A stretch of 13,113 bases of DNA from Pseudomonadota bacterium (GTDB taxonomy: Bacteria > Pseudomonadota > Alphaproteobacteria > Rhizobiales > Aestuariivirgaceae). Positions 1-6,341 of the stretch are shown here, piece after piece. Location: positions 1 to 13,113 of the forward strand of contig JAEKFU010000324.1 of the NCBI GenBank assembly GCA_016522385.1. Reading direction: 5' to 3'. Positions within the stretch are counted from its first letter, which is position 1. Each line of letters begins with the position of its first letter. The position numbers were made by a program, and so were the translations under genes. The notes below the pieces were generated by a model, which saw only the letters and a list, made by a program, of their open reading frames with translations, did not search any database and was not told the origin of the DNA.

Positions 1-8
1 CACTCGGC

Positions 9-60
9 TAGCGCACGATCGTTTCAGATTGAATCAATCTGAAACGTGAATCGTCCGCTA
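9..60. repeat. Long interrupted palindrome (intergenic hairpin element)
   Basis: A perfect 12-bp inverted repeat (GTTTCAGATTGA at 21-32, complement at 34-45) has a single A at its centre. It extends outward through ACGAT/ATCGT (15-19 with 50-54) and TAGCG/CGCTA (9-13 with 56-60), with small unpaired gaps. Nothing coding overlaps it. The shape is that of the small palindromic repeats scattered between genes in Hyphomicrobiales genomes. That family resemblance is from memory and not tested. The left edge may lie outside the window. Confidence 0.75.
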
Positions 61-73
61 ACCTATTAGATCT

Positions 74-121
74 GAGCATGTTCTTATCAGAAAAGTGCTG
101 CAACTTTTCTGGAACATGCTC
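74..121. repeat. 48-bp palindromic intergenic repeat
   Basis: Outer arms GAGCATGTTC (74-83) and GAACATGCTC (112-121) are exact complements. Inner arms CAGAAAAGT (88-96) and ACTTTTCTG (103-111) are also exact complements. TTAT (84-87) is bulged on the left and the loop is 6 nt. It lies 13 nt after the 9-60 palindrome, so the two may form one composite unit. Very similar palindromes are common in rhizobial genomes (recall, not searched). A small ORF reading through here is not credible as a gene. Confidence 0.75.
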
Positions 122-190
122 GAGTTATGGAACGCAGCGCGATGGGGGTCATCGGGCAAGTTCCGTAACGACGTCCGATGGCCTGATTTG

Positions 191-330
191 GGCCACCGAA
201 GGCCGTGTGTGTGCGCCCGCTGGACGTCGTTATGCTCCGCTTGTGGTCAACCAGACCACGGCGCGAAGCATACCTAGCCAGCAGACGCAGGAACGCGGTC
301 AAATGATTCCATATGAGAAAGACACGCTAG
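191..330 (-). repeat. Dispersed ~140-bp repeat, copy A
   Basis: Read on the minus strand this matches 10971-11110 with about ten mismatches by eye, roughly 93% identity. The end at 298-330 carries the same sequence as one half of the 50-bp palindrome at 2806-2855, so the three belong to one repeat family. The terminal CTA at 327-329 is the stop codon of pcm. Copy A has lost two bases of the outer palindrome arm (CGCTAG instead of CGCTCTAG). Weaker similarity to copy B may continue to about position 150, but I cannot fix that edge. Confidence 0.85.
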
Positions 331-1004
331 TGAGTGCTTGTCAGTGCGGAAAAACGAACCTCGATCGTCTCGCGCATATGCACTTTGCCAGCAATATCTT
401 TGTCGACGAGAAGCAGTTTTTGGCAGTTTGCCAAGCCGGCTGGAACCACCATTTTCCCTCCGGCCTTAAGTTGTTGGAGAAGCGCAGGAGGAATGAGCTC
501 CGGGGCAGCGGTCACGATAATCCGGTCGTAGGGTCCGTGCTCCGCCCACCCATACGTACCATCACCAGTTCGAAAATGAATGTTTGTATAGCCTTGACCC
601 CGTAGTCTTCGTTGCGCCTCACTAGTCAACTCTTCAATGATTTCTACTGTGTAAACGGTCTCTGCCAGCTCGGCGAGTATTGCCGACTGGTACCCTAATC
701 CCGTGCCAATCTCGAGCACCGAGTGTTCCTGACTGACGTCCAAAAGATCCGACATGAGCGCGACCATAAAAGGCTGCGAGATTGTCTTTCCATAGCCAAT
801 CGGAAGGGGAACGTCCTCATAGGCAAATTGCTGCAATTCAAAAGGAACATACTGATGCCGAGGCACCGTGGCTAGGGCCGTCATGACCCTCGCGCCGAGT
901 TGGCTCTTGTCAATGTAGTCTTCGCACAAACTCGCATGGGCGGCGATGACATCGACCATTGCCTGACGAAGTTCACTAAACCTTTGTTCAATCAAATTGG
1001 GCAT
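327..1004 (-). CDS. pcm: Protein-L-isoaspartate O-methyltransferase
   Basis: This enzyme transfers a methyl group from S-adenosylmethionine to isoaspartyl residues in damaged proteins and so starts their repair in the cytoplasm. The 225-residue product shows the family order: VPRHQYVP near residues 47-54, TISQP at 74-78, the SAM-binding motif I VLEIGTGLGYQSA at 97-109, an acidic end of strand 2 (TVEI, 119-122), and DRIIVTAAPE at 160-169. Its length is normal for bacterial Pcm, perhaps a few residues long at the C-terminus. The ATG at 1004 has only a weak ribosome-binding site. A TATAGT box about 15 nt upstream could be a -10 element. The stop codon is provided by repeat copy A. By hand count of several 60-base lines the gene is about 50% GC, against about 60% in pccA, so recent transfer is possible. 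It has no operon partner here. Confidence 0.93.
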   Translation of the reverse strand: MPNLIEQRFSELRQAMVDVIAAHASLCEDYIDKSQLGARVMTALATVPRHQYVPFELQQFAYEDVPLPIGYGKTISQPFMVALMSDLLDVSQEHSVLEIGTGLGYQSAILAELAETVYTVEIIEELTSEAQRRLRGQGYTNIHFRTGDGTYGWAEHGPYDRIIVTAAPELIPPALLQQLKAGGKMVVPAGLANCQKLLLVDKDIAGKVHMRETIEVRFSALTSTH

Positions 1005-1306
1005 CGTGCATTTTACTATATTCCAATAACGGGTGCCCGGCCCAACAGGTCAATTCCATGGCGCGACTACGCCAGGAAACCCAAACATACCGCCAGACCG
1101 ACTGCGAAGTAAGTCGCTAACTTCCAATTGTCTAGGTCAGCGCCTGTGGAACAGATTGTTAGGATAGCATAGGAAAGATTTTTGGCTCATTGTAGCCCTT
1201 GAGAGTGAAGATTAGACGCAAGTCCGCCACCCAAAATTAGCACCCAGGTGCGGAAGATACTCTAATAGCTCAACCCGTCTCACGTTTCACTTCAAAGGCT
1301 TAAATG
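1005..1306. other. Intergenic region of about 300 bp, no gene seen
   Basis: This stretch lies upstream of pcm and downstream of tRNA-Leu, both minus-strand. I see a possible -10 box for pcm near 1014-1024. I find no convincing ORF, no long inverted repeat and no clear terminator after the tRNA. The short plus-strand frame covering its left part starts inside pcm and shows no recognisable protein. Confidence 0.5.
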
Positions 1307-1393
1307 TGGTGCGGTCGAGAAGACTCGAACTTCCACGGGTTTTACCCCACAGCGACCTCAACGCTGCGCGTCTACCAATTCCGCCACGACCGC
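1307..1393 (-). tRNA. tRNA-Leu, anticodon GAG
   Basis: The minus strand folds as a class II tRNA of 87 nt. The acceptor stem is GCGGTCG (starting at 1393) with CGACCGC, followed by discriminator A and an encoded CCA (1309-1307). The D-arm contains AATTGGTAGAC. The anticodon stem is CAGCG/CGCTG with loop TTGAGGT, giving anticodon GAG. A long variable arm (GGGT AAAA CCC) is typical of tRNA-Leu, and the T-loop is TTCGAGT. It reads CUC, with CUU by wobble. About 30 nt upstream are a TTAAAC box and, 18 nt further on, a CATATG box that could be its promoter. There is no obvious hairpin terminator downstream. Confidence 0.95.
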
Positions 1394-1501
1394 GTGTCAC
1401 ATATGGCTTTGAGCGAGCCGGTGTTTAACAGCGGGCCGTGGCCAAATCAAGTGCCCCGTGGCACCGGTATCGTGCGGTACATGCTCGCCTGGTGGGCAAA
1501 T

Positions 1502-1849
1502 CTAGCGGCGACCGCCATTCGCATTGTCAAACCAGCGATAGGTGTAGATCACCGGGCCCGTCACCCGTGCGGGCGGAATGTGACCGTTGTAGTAATCTTT
1601 GACGATTTTCTCGCGCGTGAAATAGTGGTTGTGCGCCAACGGGCCCGCGGCACCATGGGCCCGCCGGCTGGACTCTTGTAGCTTCTTGGCCGAACCGGTG
1701 TGGATGATTATGTCGACTGTTGTACCCGTATCGGCGTGCCGCACATGCACGCCAATGCCGCCGAGCGGCACGGCGACTGCCGGTTGCAGACTTCCAACAA
1801 ACACCAGCACTACACTGGCGGCAAACACGCAGATGCTGAAGCTCGACAT
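1502..1849 (-). CDS. Small secreted protein of unknown function
   Basis: The 115-residue product starts with a clear signal peptide: a short N-region, hydrophobic residues 6-20, and a likely cleavage after AVA at 24-26. The mature part of about 89 residues is basic at its end. It contains VHVRHADTGTTVDIIIH (34-50) and a segment rich in His, Tyr and Lys (73-90). I do not recognise a family. The ATG at 1849 is preferred over one 27 nt upstream because AGGGAGG sits 6 nt in front of it. An 11-bp hairpin lies just upstream of that ribosome-binding site. The tRNA-Leu gene is 108 nt downstream on the same strand and lipB diverges on the other side. The product is probably exported to the periplasm. 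Function unknown. Confidence 0.7.
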   Translation of the reverse strand: MSSFSICVFAASVVLVFVGSLQPAVAVPLGGIGVHVRHADTGTTVDIIIHTGSAKKLQESSRRAHGAAGPLAHNHYFTREKIVKDYYNGHIPPARVTGPVIYTYRWFDNANGGRR

Positions 1850-1866
1850 AACGGACCTCCCTTGTG

Positions 1867-1896
1867 ATCTGCCCACCGCAGGATGGTGGGGCAGAT
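1867..1896 (-). promoter_or_regulatory. Hairpin in the leader of the small secreted-protein gene
   Basis: ATCTGCCCACC (1867-1877) pairs with GGTGGGGCAGAT (1885-1896), giving an 11-bp stem with one bulged base and a 7-nt loop. It lies between the probable promoter and the AGGGAGG ribosome-binding site of the gene starting at 1849. It lacks the U-tract of a standard terminator. It could be a stabilising or attenuating leader structure, or a protein-binding palindrome in this divergent promoter region. The role is inferred from position only. Confidence 0.45.
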
Positions 1897-2070
1897 GGAA
1901 AGAATTGCGCAGACATCAACAGTATGTCGCTCGCTCCTTCACGGTAATAGGCATATCCGATCACGTTGCCGAAACCGATTTGCGATCCTATTTTGTCACT
2001 ATTGTCGGCTCGCCAACTGATATGCGACCGGCTATTCTGCAGTCCGCCGACATTTCTCTATTGGACGCTG

Positions 2071-2778
2071 ATGCAACCGCAAACCAGGGACCAAATTCTG
2101 CCCGGCATCGCCGCGCTTCACCACACGTCTCCAGTCGTATGGCAGGTGAGTGACGGTCTGACTGACTACCCGCAGGCTGTTAACCGCATGGAACGAGAGG
2201 CCGCAGCCATCGCGACCGGCAATGCGCCGGAACGCGTCTGGTTGTTAGAGCATCCACCGATCTACACCGCCGGCACCAGCGCCAATGCAGCTGACCTTGT
2301 CGATGCGCTGCGCTTTCCCGTTCATCACACTGGTCGTGGCGGCCAATACACCTATCACGGCCCCGGCCAGCGGGTCGCCTATGTCATGCTCGACCTGACA
2401 CGCCGCTCACAGGATGTGCGCGCCTTTGTTGCTGCGCTCGAGCAATGGATCATCGCCACCCTGGCAGCATTCAATGTTACCGGTGAACGCCGTGAGGACC
2501 GTGTCGGCGTCTGGGTGCGCCGTCCGGAACAGGGCTTGACCGTTGAAGACAAGATTGCCGCCATCGGCATCCGCGTGCGCCGGTGGGTGACCTTTCACGG
2601 CATCAGTATCAATGTTGAACCAGAGCTTGAGCATTTTTCCGGCATCGTACCTTGCGGTGTTGCCGGACACGCCGCGACCAGCCTTGTCGATCTCGGCCTG
2701 CCGGTGACGATGGACGATGTCGACATCGCATTGAAGGAGCAGTTTGCTGAAATTTTCGGCCCAGTTGAGACGATTTGA
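2071..2778 (+). CDS. lipB: Lipoyl(octanoyl) transferase
   Basis: LipB transfers octanoyl groups from acyl-carrier protein to lipoyl domains of 2-oxoacid dehydrogenases and the glycine cleavage H protein. This is the first step of de novo lipoate attachment. From the chosen ATG the protein is 235 residues, normal for the family. Visible signatures are LLEHPPIYTAG (58-68), RGGQYTYHGPGQ (89-100), the catalytic lysine K161 in EDKIAAIGIRVRRW, FHGISINV (175-182), and the catalytic cysteine C195 in GIVPCG. An upstream in-frame ATG at 1966 would add 35 residues (MPKPICDPILSLL...) that do not resemble LipB, so 2071 is preferred although its ribosome-binding site is weak. It converges on acylphosphatase across the 2806-2855 palindrome. 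No lipA is present here. Confidence 0.95.
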   Translation: MQPQTRDQILPGIAALHHTSPVVWQVSDGLTDYPQAVNRMEREAAAIATGNAPERVWLLEHPPIYTAGTSANAADLVDALRFPVHHTGRGGQYTYHGPGQRVAYVMLDLTRRSQDVRAFVAALEQWIIATLAAFNVTGERREDRVGVWVRRPEQGLTVEDKIAAIGIRVRRWVTFHGISINVEPELEHFSGIVPCGVAGHAATSLVDLGLPVTMDDVDIALKEQFAEIFGPVETI

Positions 2779-2805
2779 ACCCCAACAGACTCTATGGTCA
2801 GGACC

Positions 2806-2855
2806 CTAGAGCGTGTCTTTCTCATATGGAACCATTTGAGAAAGACACGCTCTAG
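2806..2855. repeat. 50-bp near-perfect palindrome, possible bidirectional terminator
   Basis: The 19-nt arms 2806-2824 and 2837-2855 are exact complements, beginning and ending with CTAG. The 12-nt centre is itself mostly symmetrical (ATGG AA CCAT). The left 34 nt match the end of repeats A and B with two transitions relative to B. It sits between the convergent lipB and acylphosphatase genes, where it could end transcription from both sides. The acylphosphatase stop codon is the TAG inside its right end (2852-2854). Confidence 0.85.
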
Positions 2856-3136
2856 ATCGACGGAAGAATTTCGAACGCCTCACCGGCGTCACTGTCCGAC
2901 TGAAGCAACTCCACCTGCCGCACCTGCGCCAATCGCGGCCCGATACTGCAAACTGTCAACATGTCTTTGACGACGGTGTCTCGACCGCAAAACACCGCCT
3001 CTACCGCCCCATTCTGGCGGTTGCGCACCCAACCTGTAAGGCCGCGGTCCTGTGCTTGGCCGGCCAGCCAATAGCGAAACCCGACACCCTGGACACGGCC
3101 ATGGATAAGTATATGAACAGTTGAGGTGCCACTCAT
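2852..3136 (-). CDS. acyP: Acylphosphatase
   Basis: This small cytoplasmic enzyme hydrolyses the carboxyl-phosphate bond of acyl phosphates. The 94-residue product has both family signatures: GRVQGVGFR at 13-21 with the phosphate-binding arginine R21, and GWVRNRQNGAVEA at 35-47 with the catalytic asparagine N39. Its length is normal. The start codon overlaps the stop codon of the upstream lipoprotein gene by 4 nt (ATGA at 3136-3133), so the two are almost certainly translated from one message. The last codons run directly into the 50-bp repeat, whose terminal TAG serves as stop. The final few residues may therefore not be ancestral. Confidence 0.95.
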   Translation of the reverse strand: MSGTSTVHILIHGRVQGVGFRYWLAGQAQDRGLTGWVRNRQNGAVEAVFCGRDTVVKDMLTVCSIGPRLAQVRQVELLQSDSDAGEAFEILPSI

Positions 3137-3699
3137 CTTCGCTGCCGCAGGGGTCTGGTCTGCATTTGACCTGATTGCGCGGCGTATTTGGACGCGATGG
3201 CCTGCCGCGCCCGGTCTGTATTTGTGCCGATCTGCAGCACCATACTCCTGGTCTTGCCTTTGCCCGATACGCCCTGCTTTGGCGCGCGTTCACGGATCAT
3301 CATATCGCCGACATAGATTACATCACCCGGATCAAGAACAACATCACTCACCGGCGATGCCTTGCGCTCGTTGTCTCCGGTGACCAGTAGCTCGTGTCCG
3401 TCGACCACAAGACTGTTCAGCACATAGCGTCCCGCCATCATCGGACGCACGGTCACAGTTTCGGGCGATAAAGACAACCGCACTGTCTCGTTCGCACCGG
3501 CACGCTGCCACGCAGTCTCGATCGCCTGTGTCTCTTGACCTGATCTATAGCCGCCGCTAAGCGCCAGGATCGCATGCACCGTCGGCTGGTAGATATTCTC
3601 CGTGACAACGGCCCTATCAGTCGATTCTTCCGACGGGGACTTGGCCGACGAGCACGCCGCCAGCAAAACCATTAGTGAGAATGCTACTGAAAACCGCAT
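3133..3699 (-). CDS. Putative lipoprotein of unknown function
   Basis: The 188-residue product begins with a lipoprotein signal sequence: R2, a hydrophobic stretch at 5-15, and a lipobox LAAC with the lipidated cysteine at 16. It is therefore probably anchored to the inner or outer membrane. The mature part contains a stretch with alternating valines and threonines (about 70-95, VRLSLSPETVTVRPMMAGRY) and DVVLDPGDVIYVGDMMI further on, suggesting a beta-rich domain. The C-terminus is basic (ending in RPLRQRR). I recognise no family. The ATG at 3699 is chosen because GAGGA precedes it by 7 nt and it places the lipobox correctly. An upstream ATG at 3738 adds 13 residues that spoil the signal. It lies between the VOC-fold gene (73 nt away) and acylphosphatase (4-nt overlap). 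Confidence 0.8.
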   Translation of the reverse strand: MRFSVAFSLMVLLAACSSAKSPSEESTDRAVVTENIYQPTVHAILALSGGYRSGQETQAIETAWQRAGANETVRLSLSPETVTVRPMMAGRYVLNSLVVDGHELLVTGDNERKASPVSDVVLDPGDVIYVGDMMIRERAPKQGVSGKGKTRSMVLQIGTNTDRARQAIASKYAAQSGQMQTRPLRQRR

Positions 3700-3772
3700 C
3701 CCGTCATCCTCGAAACTCAACCCTGGACACAAGCACATGGCTTATGACCGCGTGCGTCCGACCCGCAAACCA

Positions 3773-4198
3773 TCACCCTGTCCCACGGCCACGGTTGAAG
3801 GCGACCAGCTCGACTGTGTTACCTTCCGGGTCTTCGGTAAACACGCCGCGCCAGCCGATCCAGTCGAACAGCTCGACACGATAGTCAAGACCGAGTCGCT
3901 TATACCAGGCGATAACTGCGTCCTGTTCACTACGGTCAATTGTCAGCGCCAGATGGTGCAGGCTTGAGTTTCCGGGTGATGGCACAACAAAATCATCTTC
4001 AGTACTGAACAACGCCAGCACACAGGTATGTCCGGCGTAGCCCTCGTTAATCTGAAAAAACACGATCCGGTCACGATGCCCGCCTTCGAACACCTCAAGG
4101 CCGATGACGTCGCGGTAAAACGCCACCATCTTGTCGAGGTCCCGGCACCGGATCGCGATCTCGCCAAGAGCCCTTACAGCAAATCCGCGTTCTGACAT
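3773..4198 (-). CDS. VOC-fold protein (glyoxalase/bleomycin-resistance superfamily)
   Basis: The 141-residue product has the paired beta-alpha-beta-beta-beta layout of the vicinal oxygen chelate fold. The first half runs from EIAIRCRDLDKMVAFYRDVIGLEV (13-36); the second starts at HHLALTID (81-88) and ends in DPEGNTVELVAF (123-134). Candidate metal ligands are H81 and E130. The first-strand position that is often histidine is glutamate here (E13). Because the gene follows pccA, methylmalonyl-CoA epimerase comes to mind, but the sequence lacks that enzyme's typical N-terminus, so I leave the substrate open. The ATG at 4198, 4 nt after the pccA stop, is preferred over a TTG at 4210 that would overlap pccA, since AGG precedes the ATG. 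Co-transcription with pccA is likely. Confidence 0.85.
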   Translation of the reverse strand: MSERGFAVRALGEIAIRCRDLDKMVAFYRDVIGLEVFEGGHRDRIVFFQINEGYAGHTCVLALFSTEDDFVVPSPGNSSLHHLALTIDRSEQDAVIAWYKRLGLDYRVELFDWIGWRGVFTEDPEGNTVELVAFNRGRGTG

Positions 4199-4202
4199 CT
4201 GC

Positions 4203-6215
4203 CTATTCAAACTCCATGATCACCGCATCAACCGCCAAGCTGTCACCGGGACTGGCATGAATGATACTCACCTTGCTATCGCGCTCGGCTCGGAGAATGT
4301 TCTCCATCTTCATTGCTTCGATCACACACAACTGTTCACCGGCCTTGACTTCTTGGCCTTTATCGACCGCCAGCGATACCACCAGCCCCGGCATCGGACA
4401 CAACAACTTCTTGGACGTATCCGGCGGCACTTTGACCGGCATCAGTCGGGCAAGTTCCGCCTCGCGCCTGGTATAGACATGCGCCTCGACCTCAACCCCG
4501 CGATGGCTGAGACGAAACCCGTTGAGGATCCGCCTGACCTGCACACTAACCGTCGCTTCGCCAATTGTGCCATGCCAAACTGGCTCACCAGGCACCCAGC
4601 TGTGGCGCACCTCAACCGGCGTATCCGCGGCTGAGTGCTGAAAGATGACGGTTCCACTGTTGTCGCTTGTCACTCCCATCGTCACATCAAACCAGTCATC
4701 ACCAAGCTTGACGACGCGCTCGATATTGAACTGAACCGACTTGCCACCCATTTGCCCGGAGATCTCGCGCTTACGGGTATTTTCCATGTGATCGAGCACC
4801 GCTGCTGCACTAACCAGCGTGCGCTTGACCTCATCCGAAGCCACAGCGCCGTCGAAGCCTTCGGGAAACTCGTCATCGATGAAACTCGTAGCCAATTCAC
4901 CGCCACGCCAGCGTTCGTTTGCCATGACGGCGGCCAGGAACGGCACGTTGTGCTGGATGCCGTGAATAAAGAAGCGATCGAGCGCATCGGCCATCTGATT
5001 GATGGCATCTTTGCGCGTCGGGGCATGGGTGCAAAGTTTTGCGATCATCGGATCGTAGTAGATCGAGATTTCGCCGCCTTCATAGACGCCGGTGTCGTTG
5101 CGGACACTGGTCTCGGTTTCACTCACTTCCTCAGGCGGCCGATAGCTCACCAGCCGCCCGGTCGATGGCATGAAGTTGCGATAGGGATCCTCGGCGTAGA
5201 TCCGGCTCTCAACCGCCCAGCCATTGAGCTTCAGGCTATTTTGCTTGATCGCCAGCGTCTCGCCTGCCGCTACCCGGATCATCTGCTCGACCAGGTCAAT
5301 GCCAGTGACAAGTTCCGTCACCGGGTGCTCGACCTGCAGGCGCGTGTTCATTTCCAAGAAAAAGAACGAGCGGTCCTGACCAGCGACAAACTCCACCGTT
5401 CCGGCGCTGTCATAGTCGACCGCCTTGGCCAGAGCCACCGCCTGCTCTCCCATAGCCTTGCGGGTCTTGGCATCGAGCAACGGCGACGGCGCTTCTTCGA
5501 TTACCTTCTGGTTGCGGCGCTGGATCGAGCATTCCCGTTCGCCGAGGTGAATAACATTGCCATGTTTATCGCCCAGCACCTGAATTTCGATATGGCGCGG
5601 ATTGACAATGAACTTTTCGATGAATACGCGATCATCGCCAAATGACGATTTGGCTTCCGATCTTGCCCGCATGAACCCATCGGCAACCTCGGCATCCGAG
5701 TAGGCGATCCGCATACCCTTTCCGCCGCCGCCGGCCGAAGCCTTGATCATAACTGGATAGCCGATCTCATCGGCGATTTTCACCGCTTCAGTGCCATCGT
5801 TGATCTCGCCAAGATAGCCGGGCACCGTAGAGACGTTTGCCGCATTTGCAAATCTCTTGGACTCGATCTTGTCACCCATCGCCTCGATCGCCTTGGGATT
5901 GGGCCCGATGAACACCAACCCGGCCTTGCTGAGCGCATGCGCAAATGCGGAGTTCTCCGAAAGGAACCCGTAGCCCGGATGCACGGCTTCAGCACCGGTC
6001 TGCTTACAGGCATCGATGATCTTATCGACCACCAGGTAGGATTGCGCAGCTGCTGCTGGCCCGATATTGACCGCTTCATCGGCCATATCGACATGCAGCG
6101 CCCGTACATCAGCCTCTGAAAAGACCGCAACGGTCTTGATGCCCATGCGACGCGCCGTTTTGATAACCCTGCAGGCGATCTCCCCACGGTTGGCGATCAA
6201 TATCTTGTCAAACAT
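4203..6215 (-). CDS. pccA: Propionyl-CoA carboxylase alpha subunit (biotin carboxylase + biotin carrier)
   Basis: This subunit carboxylates its own biotin with bicarbonate and ATP. The beta subunit, not in this window, then passes the carboxyl group to propionyl-CoA to make methylmalonyl-CoA. The 670 residues contain the biotin carboxylase domain (1 to about 450) with MFDKILIANRGEIACRV at the start, the glycine-rich ATP loop GGGGKG (162-167), and EMNTRLQVEH (288-297) with catalytic E288, N290 and R292. A middle segment of about 500-600 resembles the BT domain of PccA. The C-terminal biotinyl domain carries EAMKMEN with the biotinylated lysine K636. Length and BT domain favour PccA over 3-methylcrotonyl-CoA or acetyl-CoA carboxylase. 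The ATG at 6215 matches the family N-terminus; the TTG at 6230 adds five atypical residues. It probably heads the run down to acylphosphatase. Confidence 0.93.
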   Translation of the reverse strand: MFDKILIANRGEIACRVIKTARRMGIKTVAVFSEADVRALHVDMADEAVNIGPAAAAQSYLVVDKIIDACKQTGAEAVHPGYGFLSENSAFAHALSKAGLVFIGPNPKAIEAMGDKIESKRFANAANVSTVPGYLGEINDGTEAVKIADEIGYPVMIKASAGGGGKGMRIAYSDAEVADGFMRARSEAKSSFGDDRVFIEKFIVNPRHIEIQVLGDKHGNVIHLGERECSIQRRNQKVIEEAPSPLLDAKTRKAMGEQAVALAKAVDYDSAGTVEFVAGQDRSFFFLEMNTRLQVEHPVTELVTGIDLVEQMIRVAAGETLAIKQNSLKLNGWAVESRIYAEDPYRNFMPSTGRLVSYRPPEEVSETETSVRNDTGVYEGGEISIYYDPMIAKLCTHAPTRKDAINQMADALDRFFIHGIQHNVPFLAAVMANERWRGGELATSFIDDEFPEGFDGAVASDEVKRTLVSAAAVLDHMENTRKREISGQMGGKSVQFNIERVVKLGDDWFDVTMGVTSDNSGTVIFQHSAADTPVEVRHSWVPGEPVWHGTIGEATVSVQVRRILNGFRLSHRGVEVEAHVYTRREAELARLMPVKVPPDTSKKLLCPMPGLVVSLAVDKGQEVKAGEQLCVIEAMKMENILRAERDSKVSIIHASPGDSLAVDAVIMEFE

Positions 6216-6341
6216 ACACTTAGACCCCAAATACGCCGAACCGTTTATCCGCCAGCCGACAACACATGGTAGGTTTTAAACAGCCACCCATCAGGCGTAA
6301 ACTGCCGTATTGGATTTATATCGTCACAGGCAAGGACAGAC

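Noticed and set aside
78..605. 175-codon plus-strand ORF over the repeats and the pcm 3' half
   Set aside because: It begins inside a palindromic repeat, runs through repeat copy A and is antisense to pcm. No ribosome-binding site or domain.
1307..1393. tRNA-Leu as an attachment site for an integrated element
   Set aside because: I found no second copy of the tRNA 3' end in the window and no integrase gene, so there is no support for an island boundary here.
1966..2070. N-terminal extension of LipB from ATG 1966
   Set aside because: The extra 35 residues do not resemble LipB. Starting at 2071 gives the usual family length.
1629..2153. Plus-strand ORF overlapping the secreted-protein gene and the lipB start
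   Set aside because: It is antisense to a gene with signal peptide and strong ribosome-binding site and overlaps lipB in another frame, with no recognisable content.
3773..4198. Methylmalonyl-CoA epimerase next to pccA
   Set aside because: The position is tempting, but the N-terminus and ligand pattern do not look like that enzyme (glutamate at the usual first histidine), so only the VOC fold is called.
4635..5645. 336-codon plus-strand ORF inside pccA
   Set aside because: It is antisense to conserved biotin-carboxylase sequence and shows no family features of its own.
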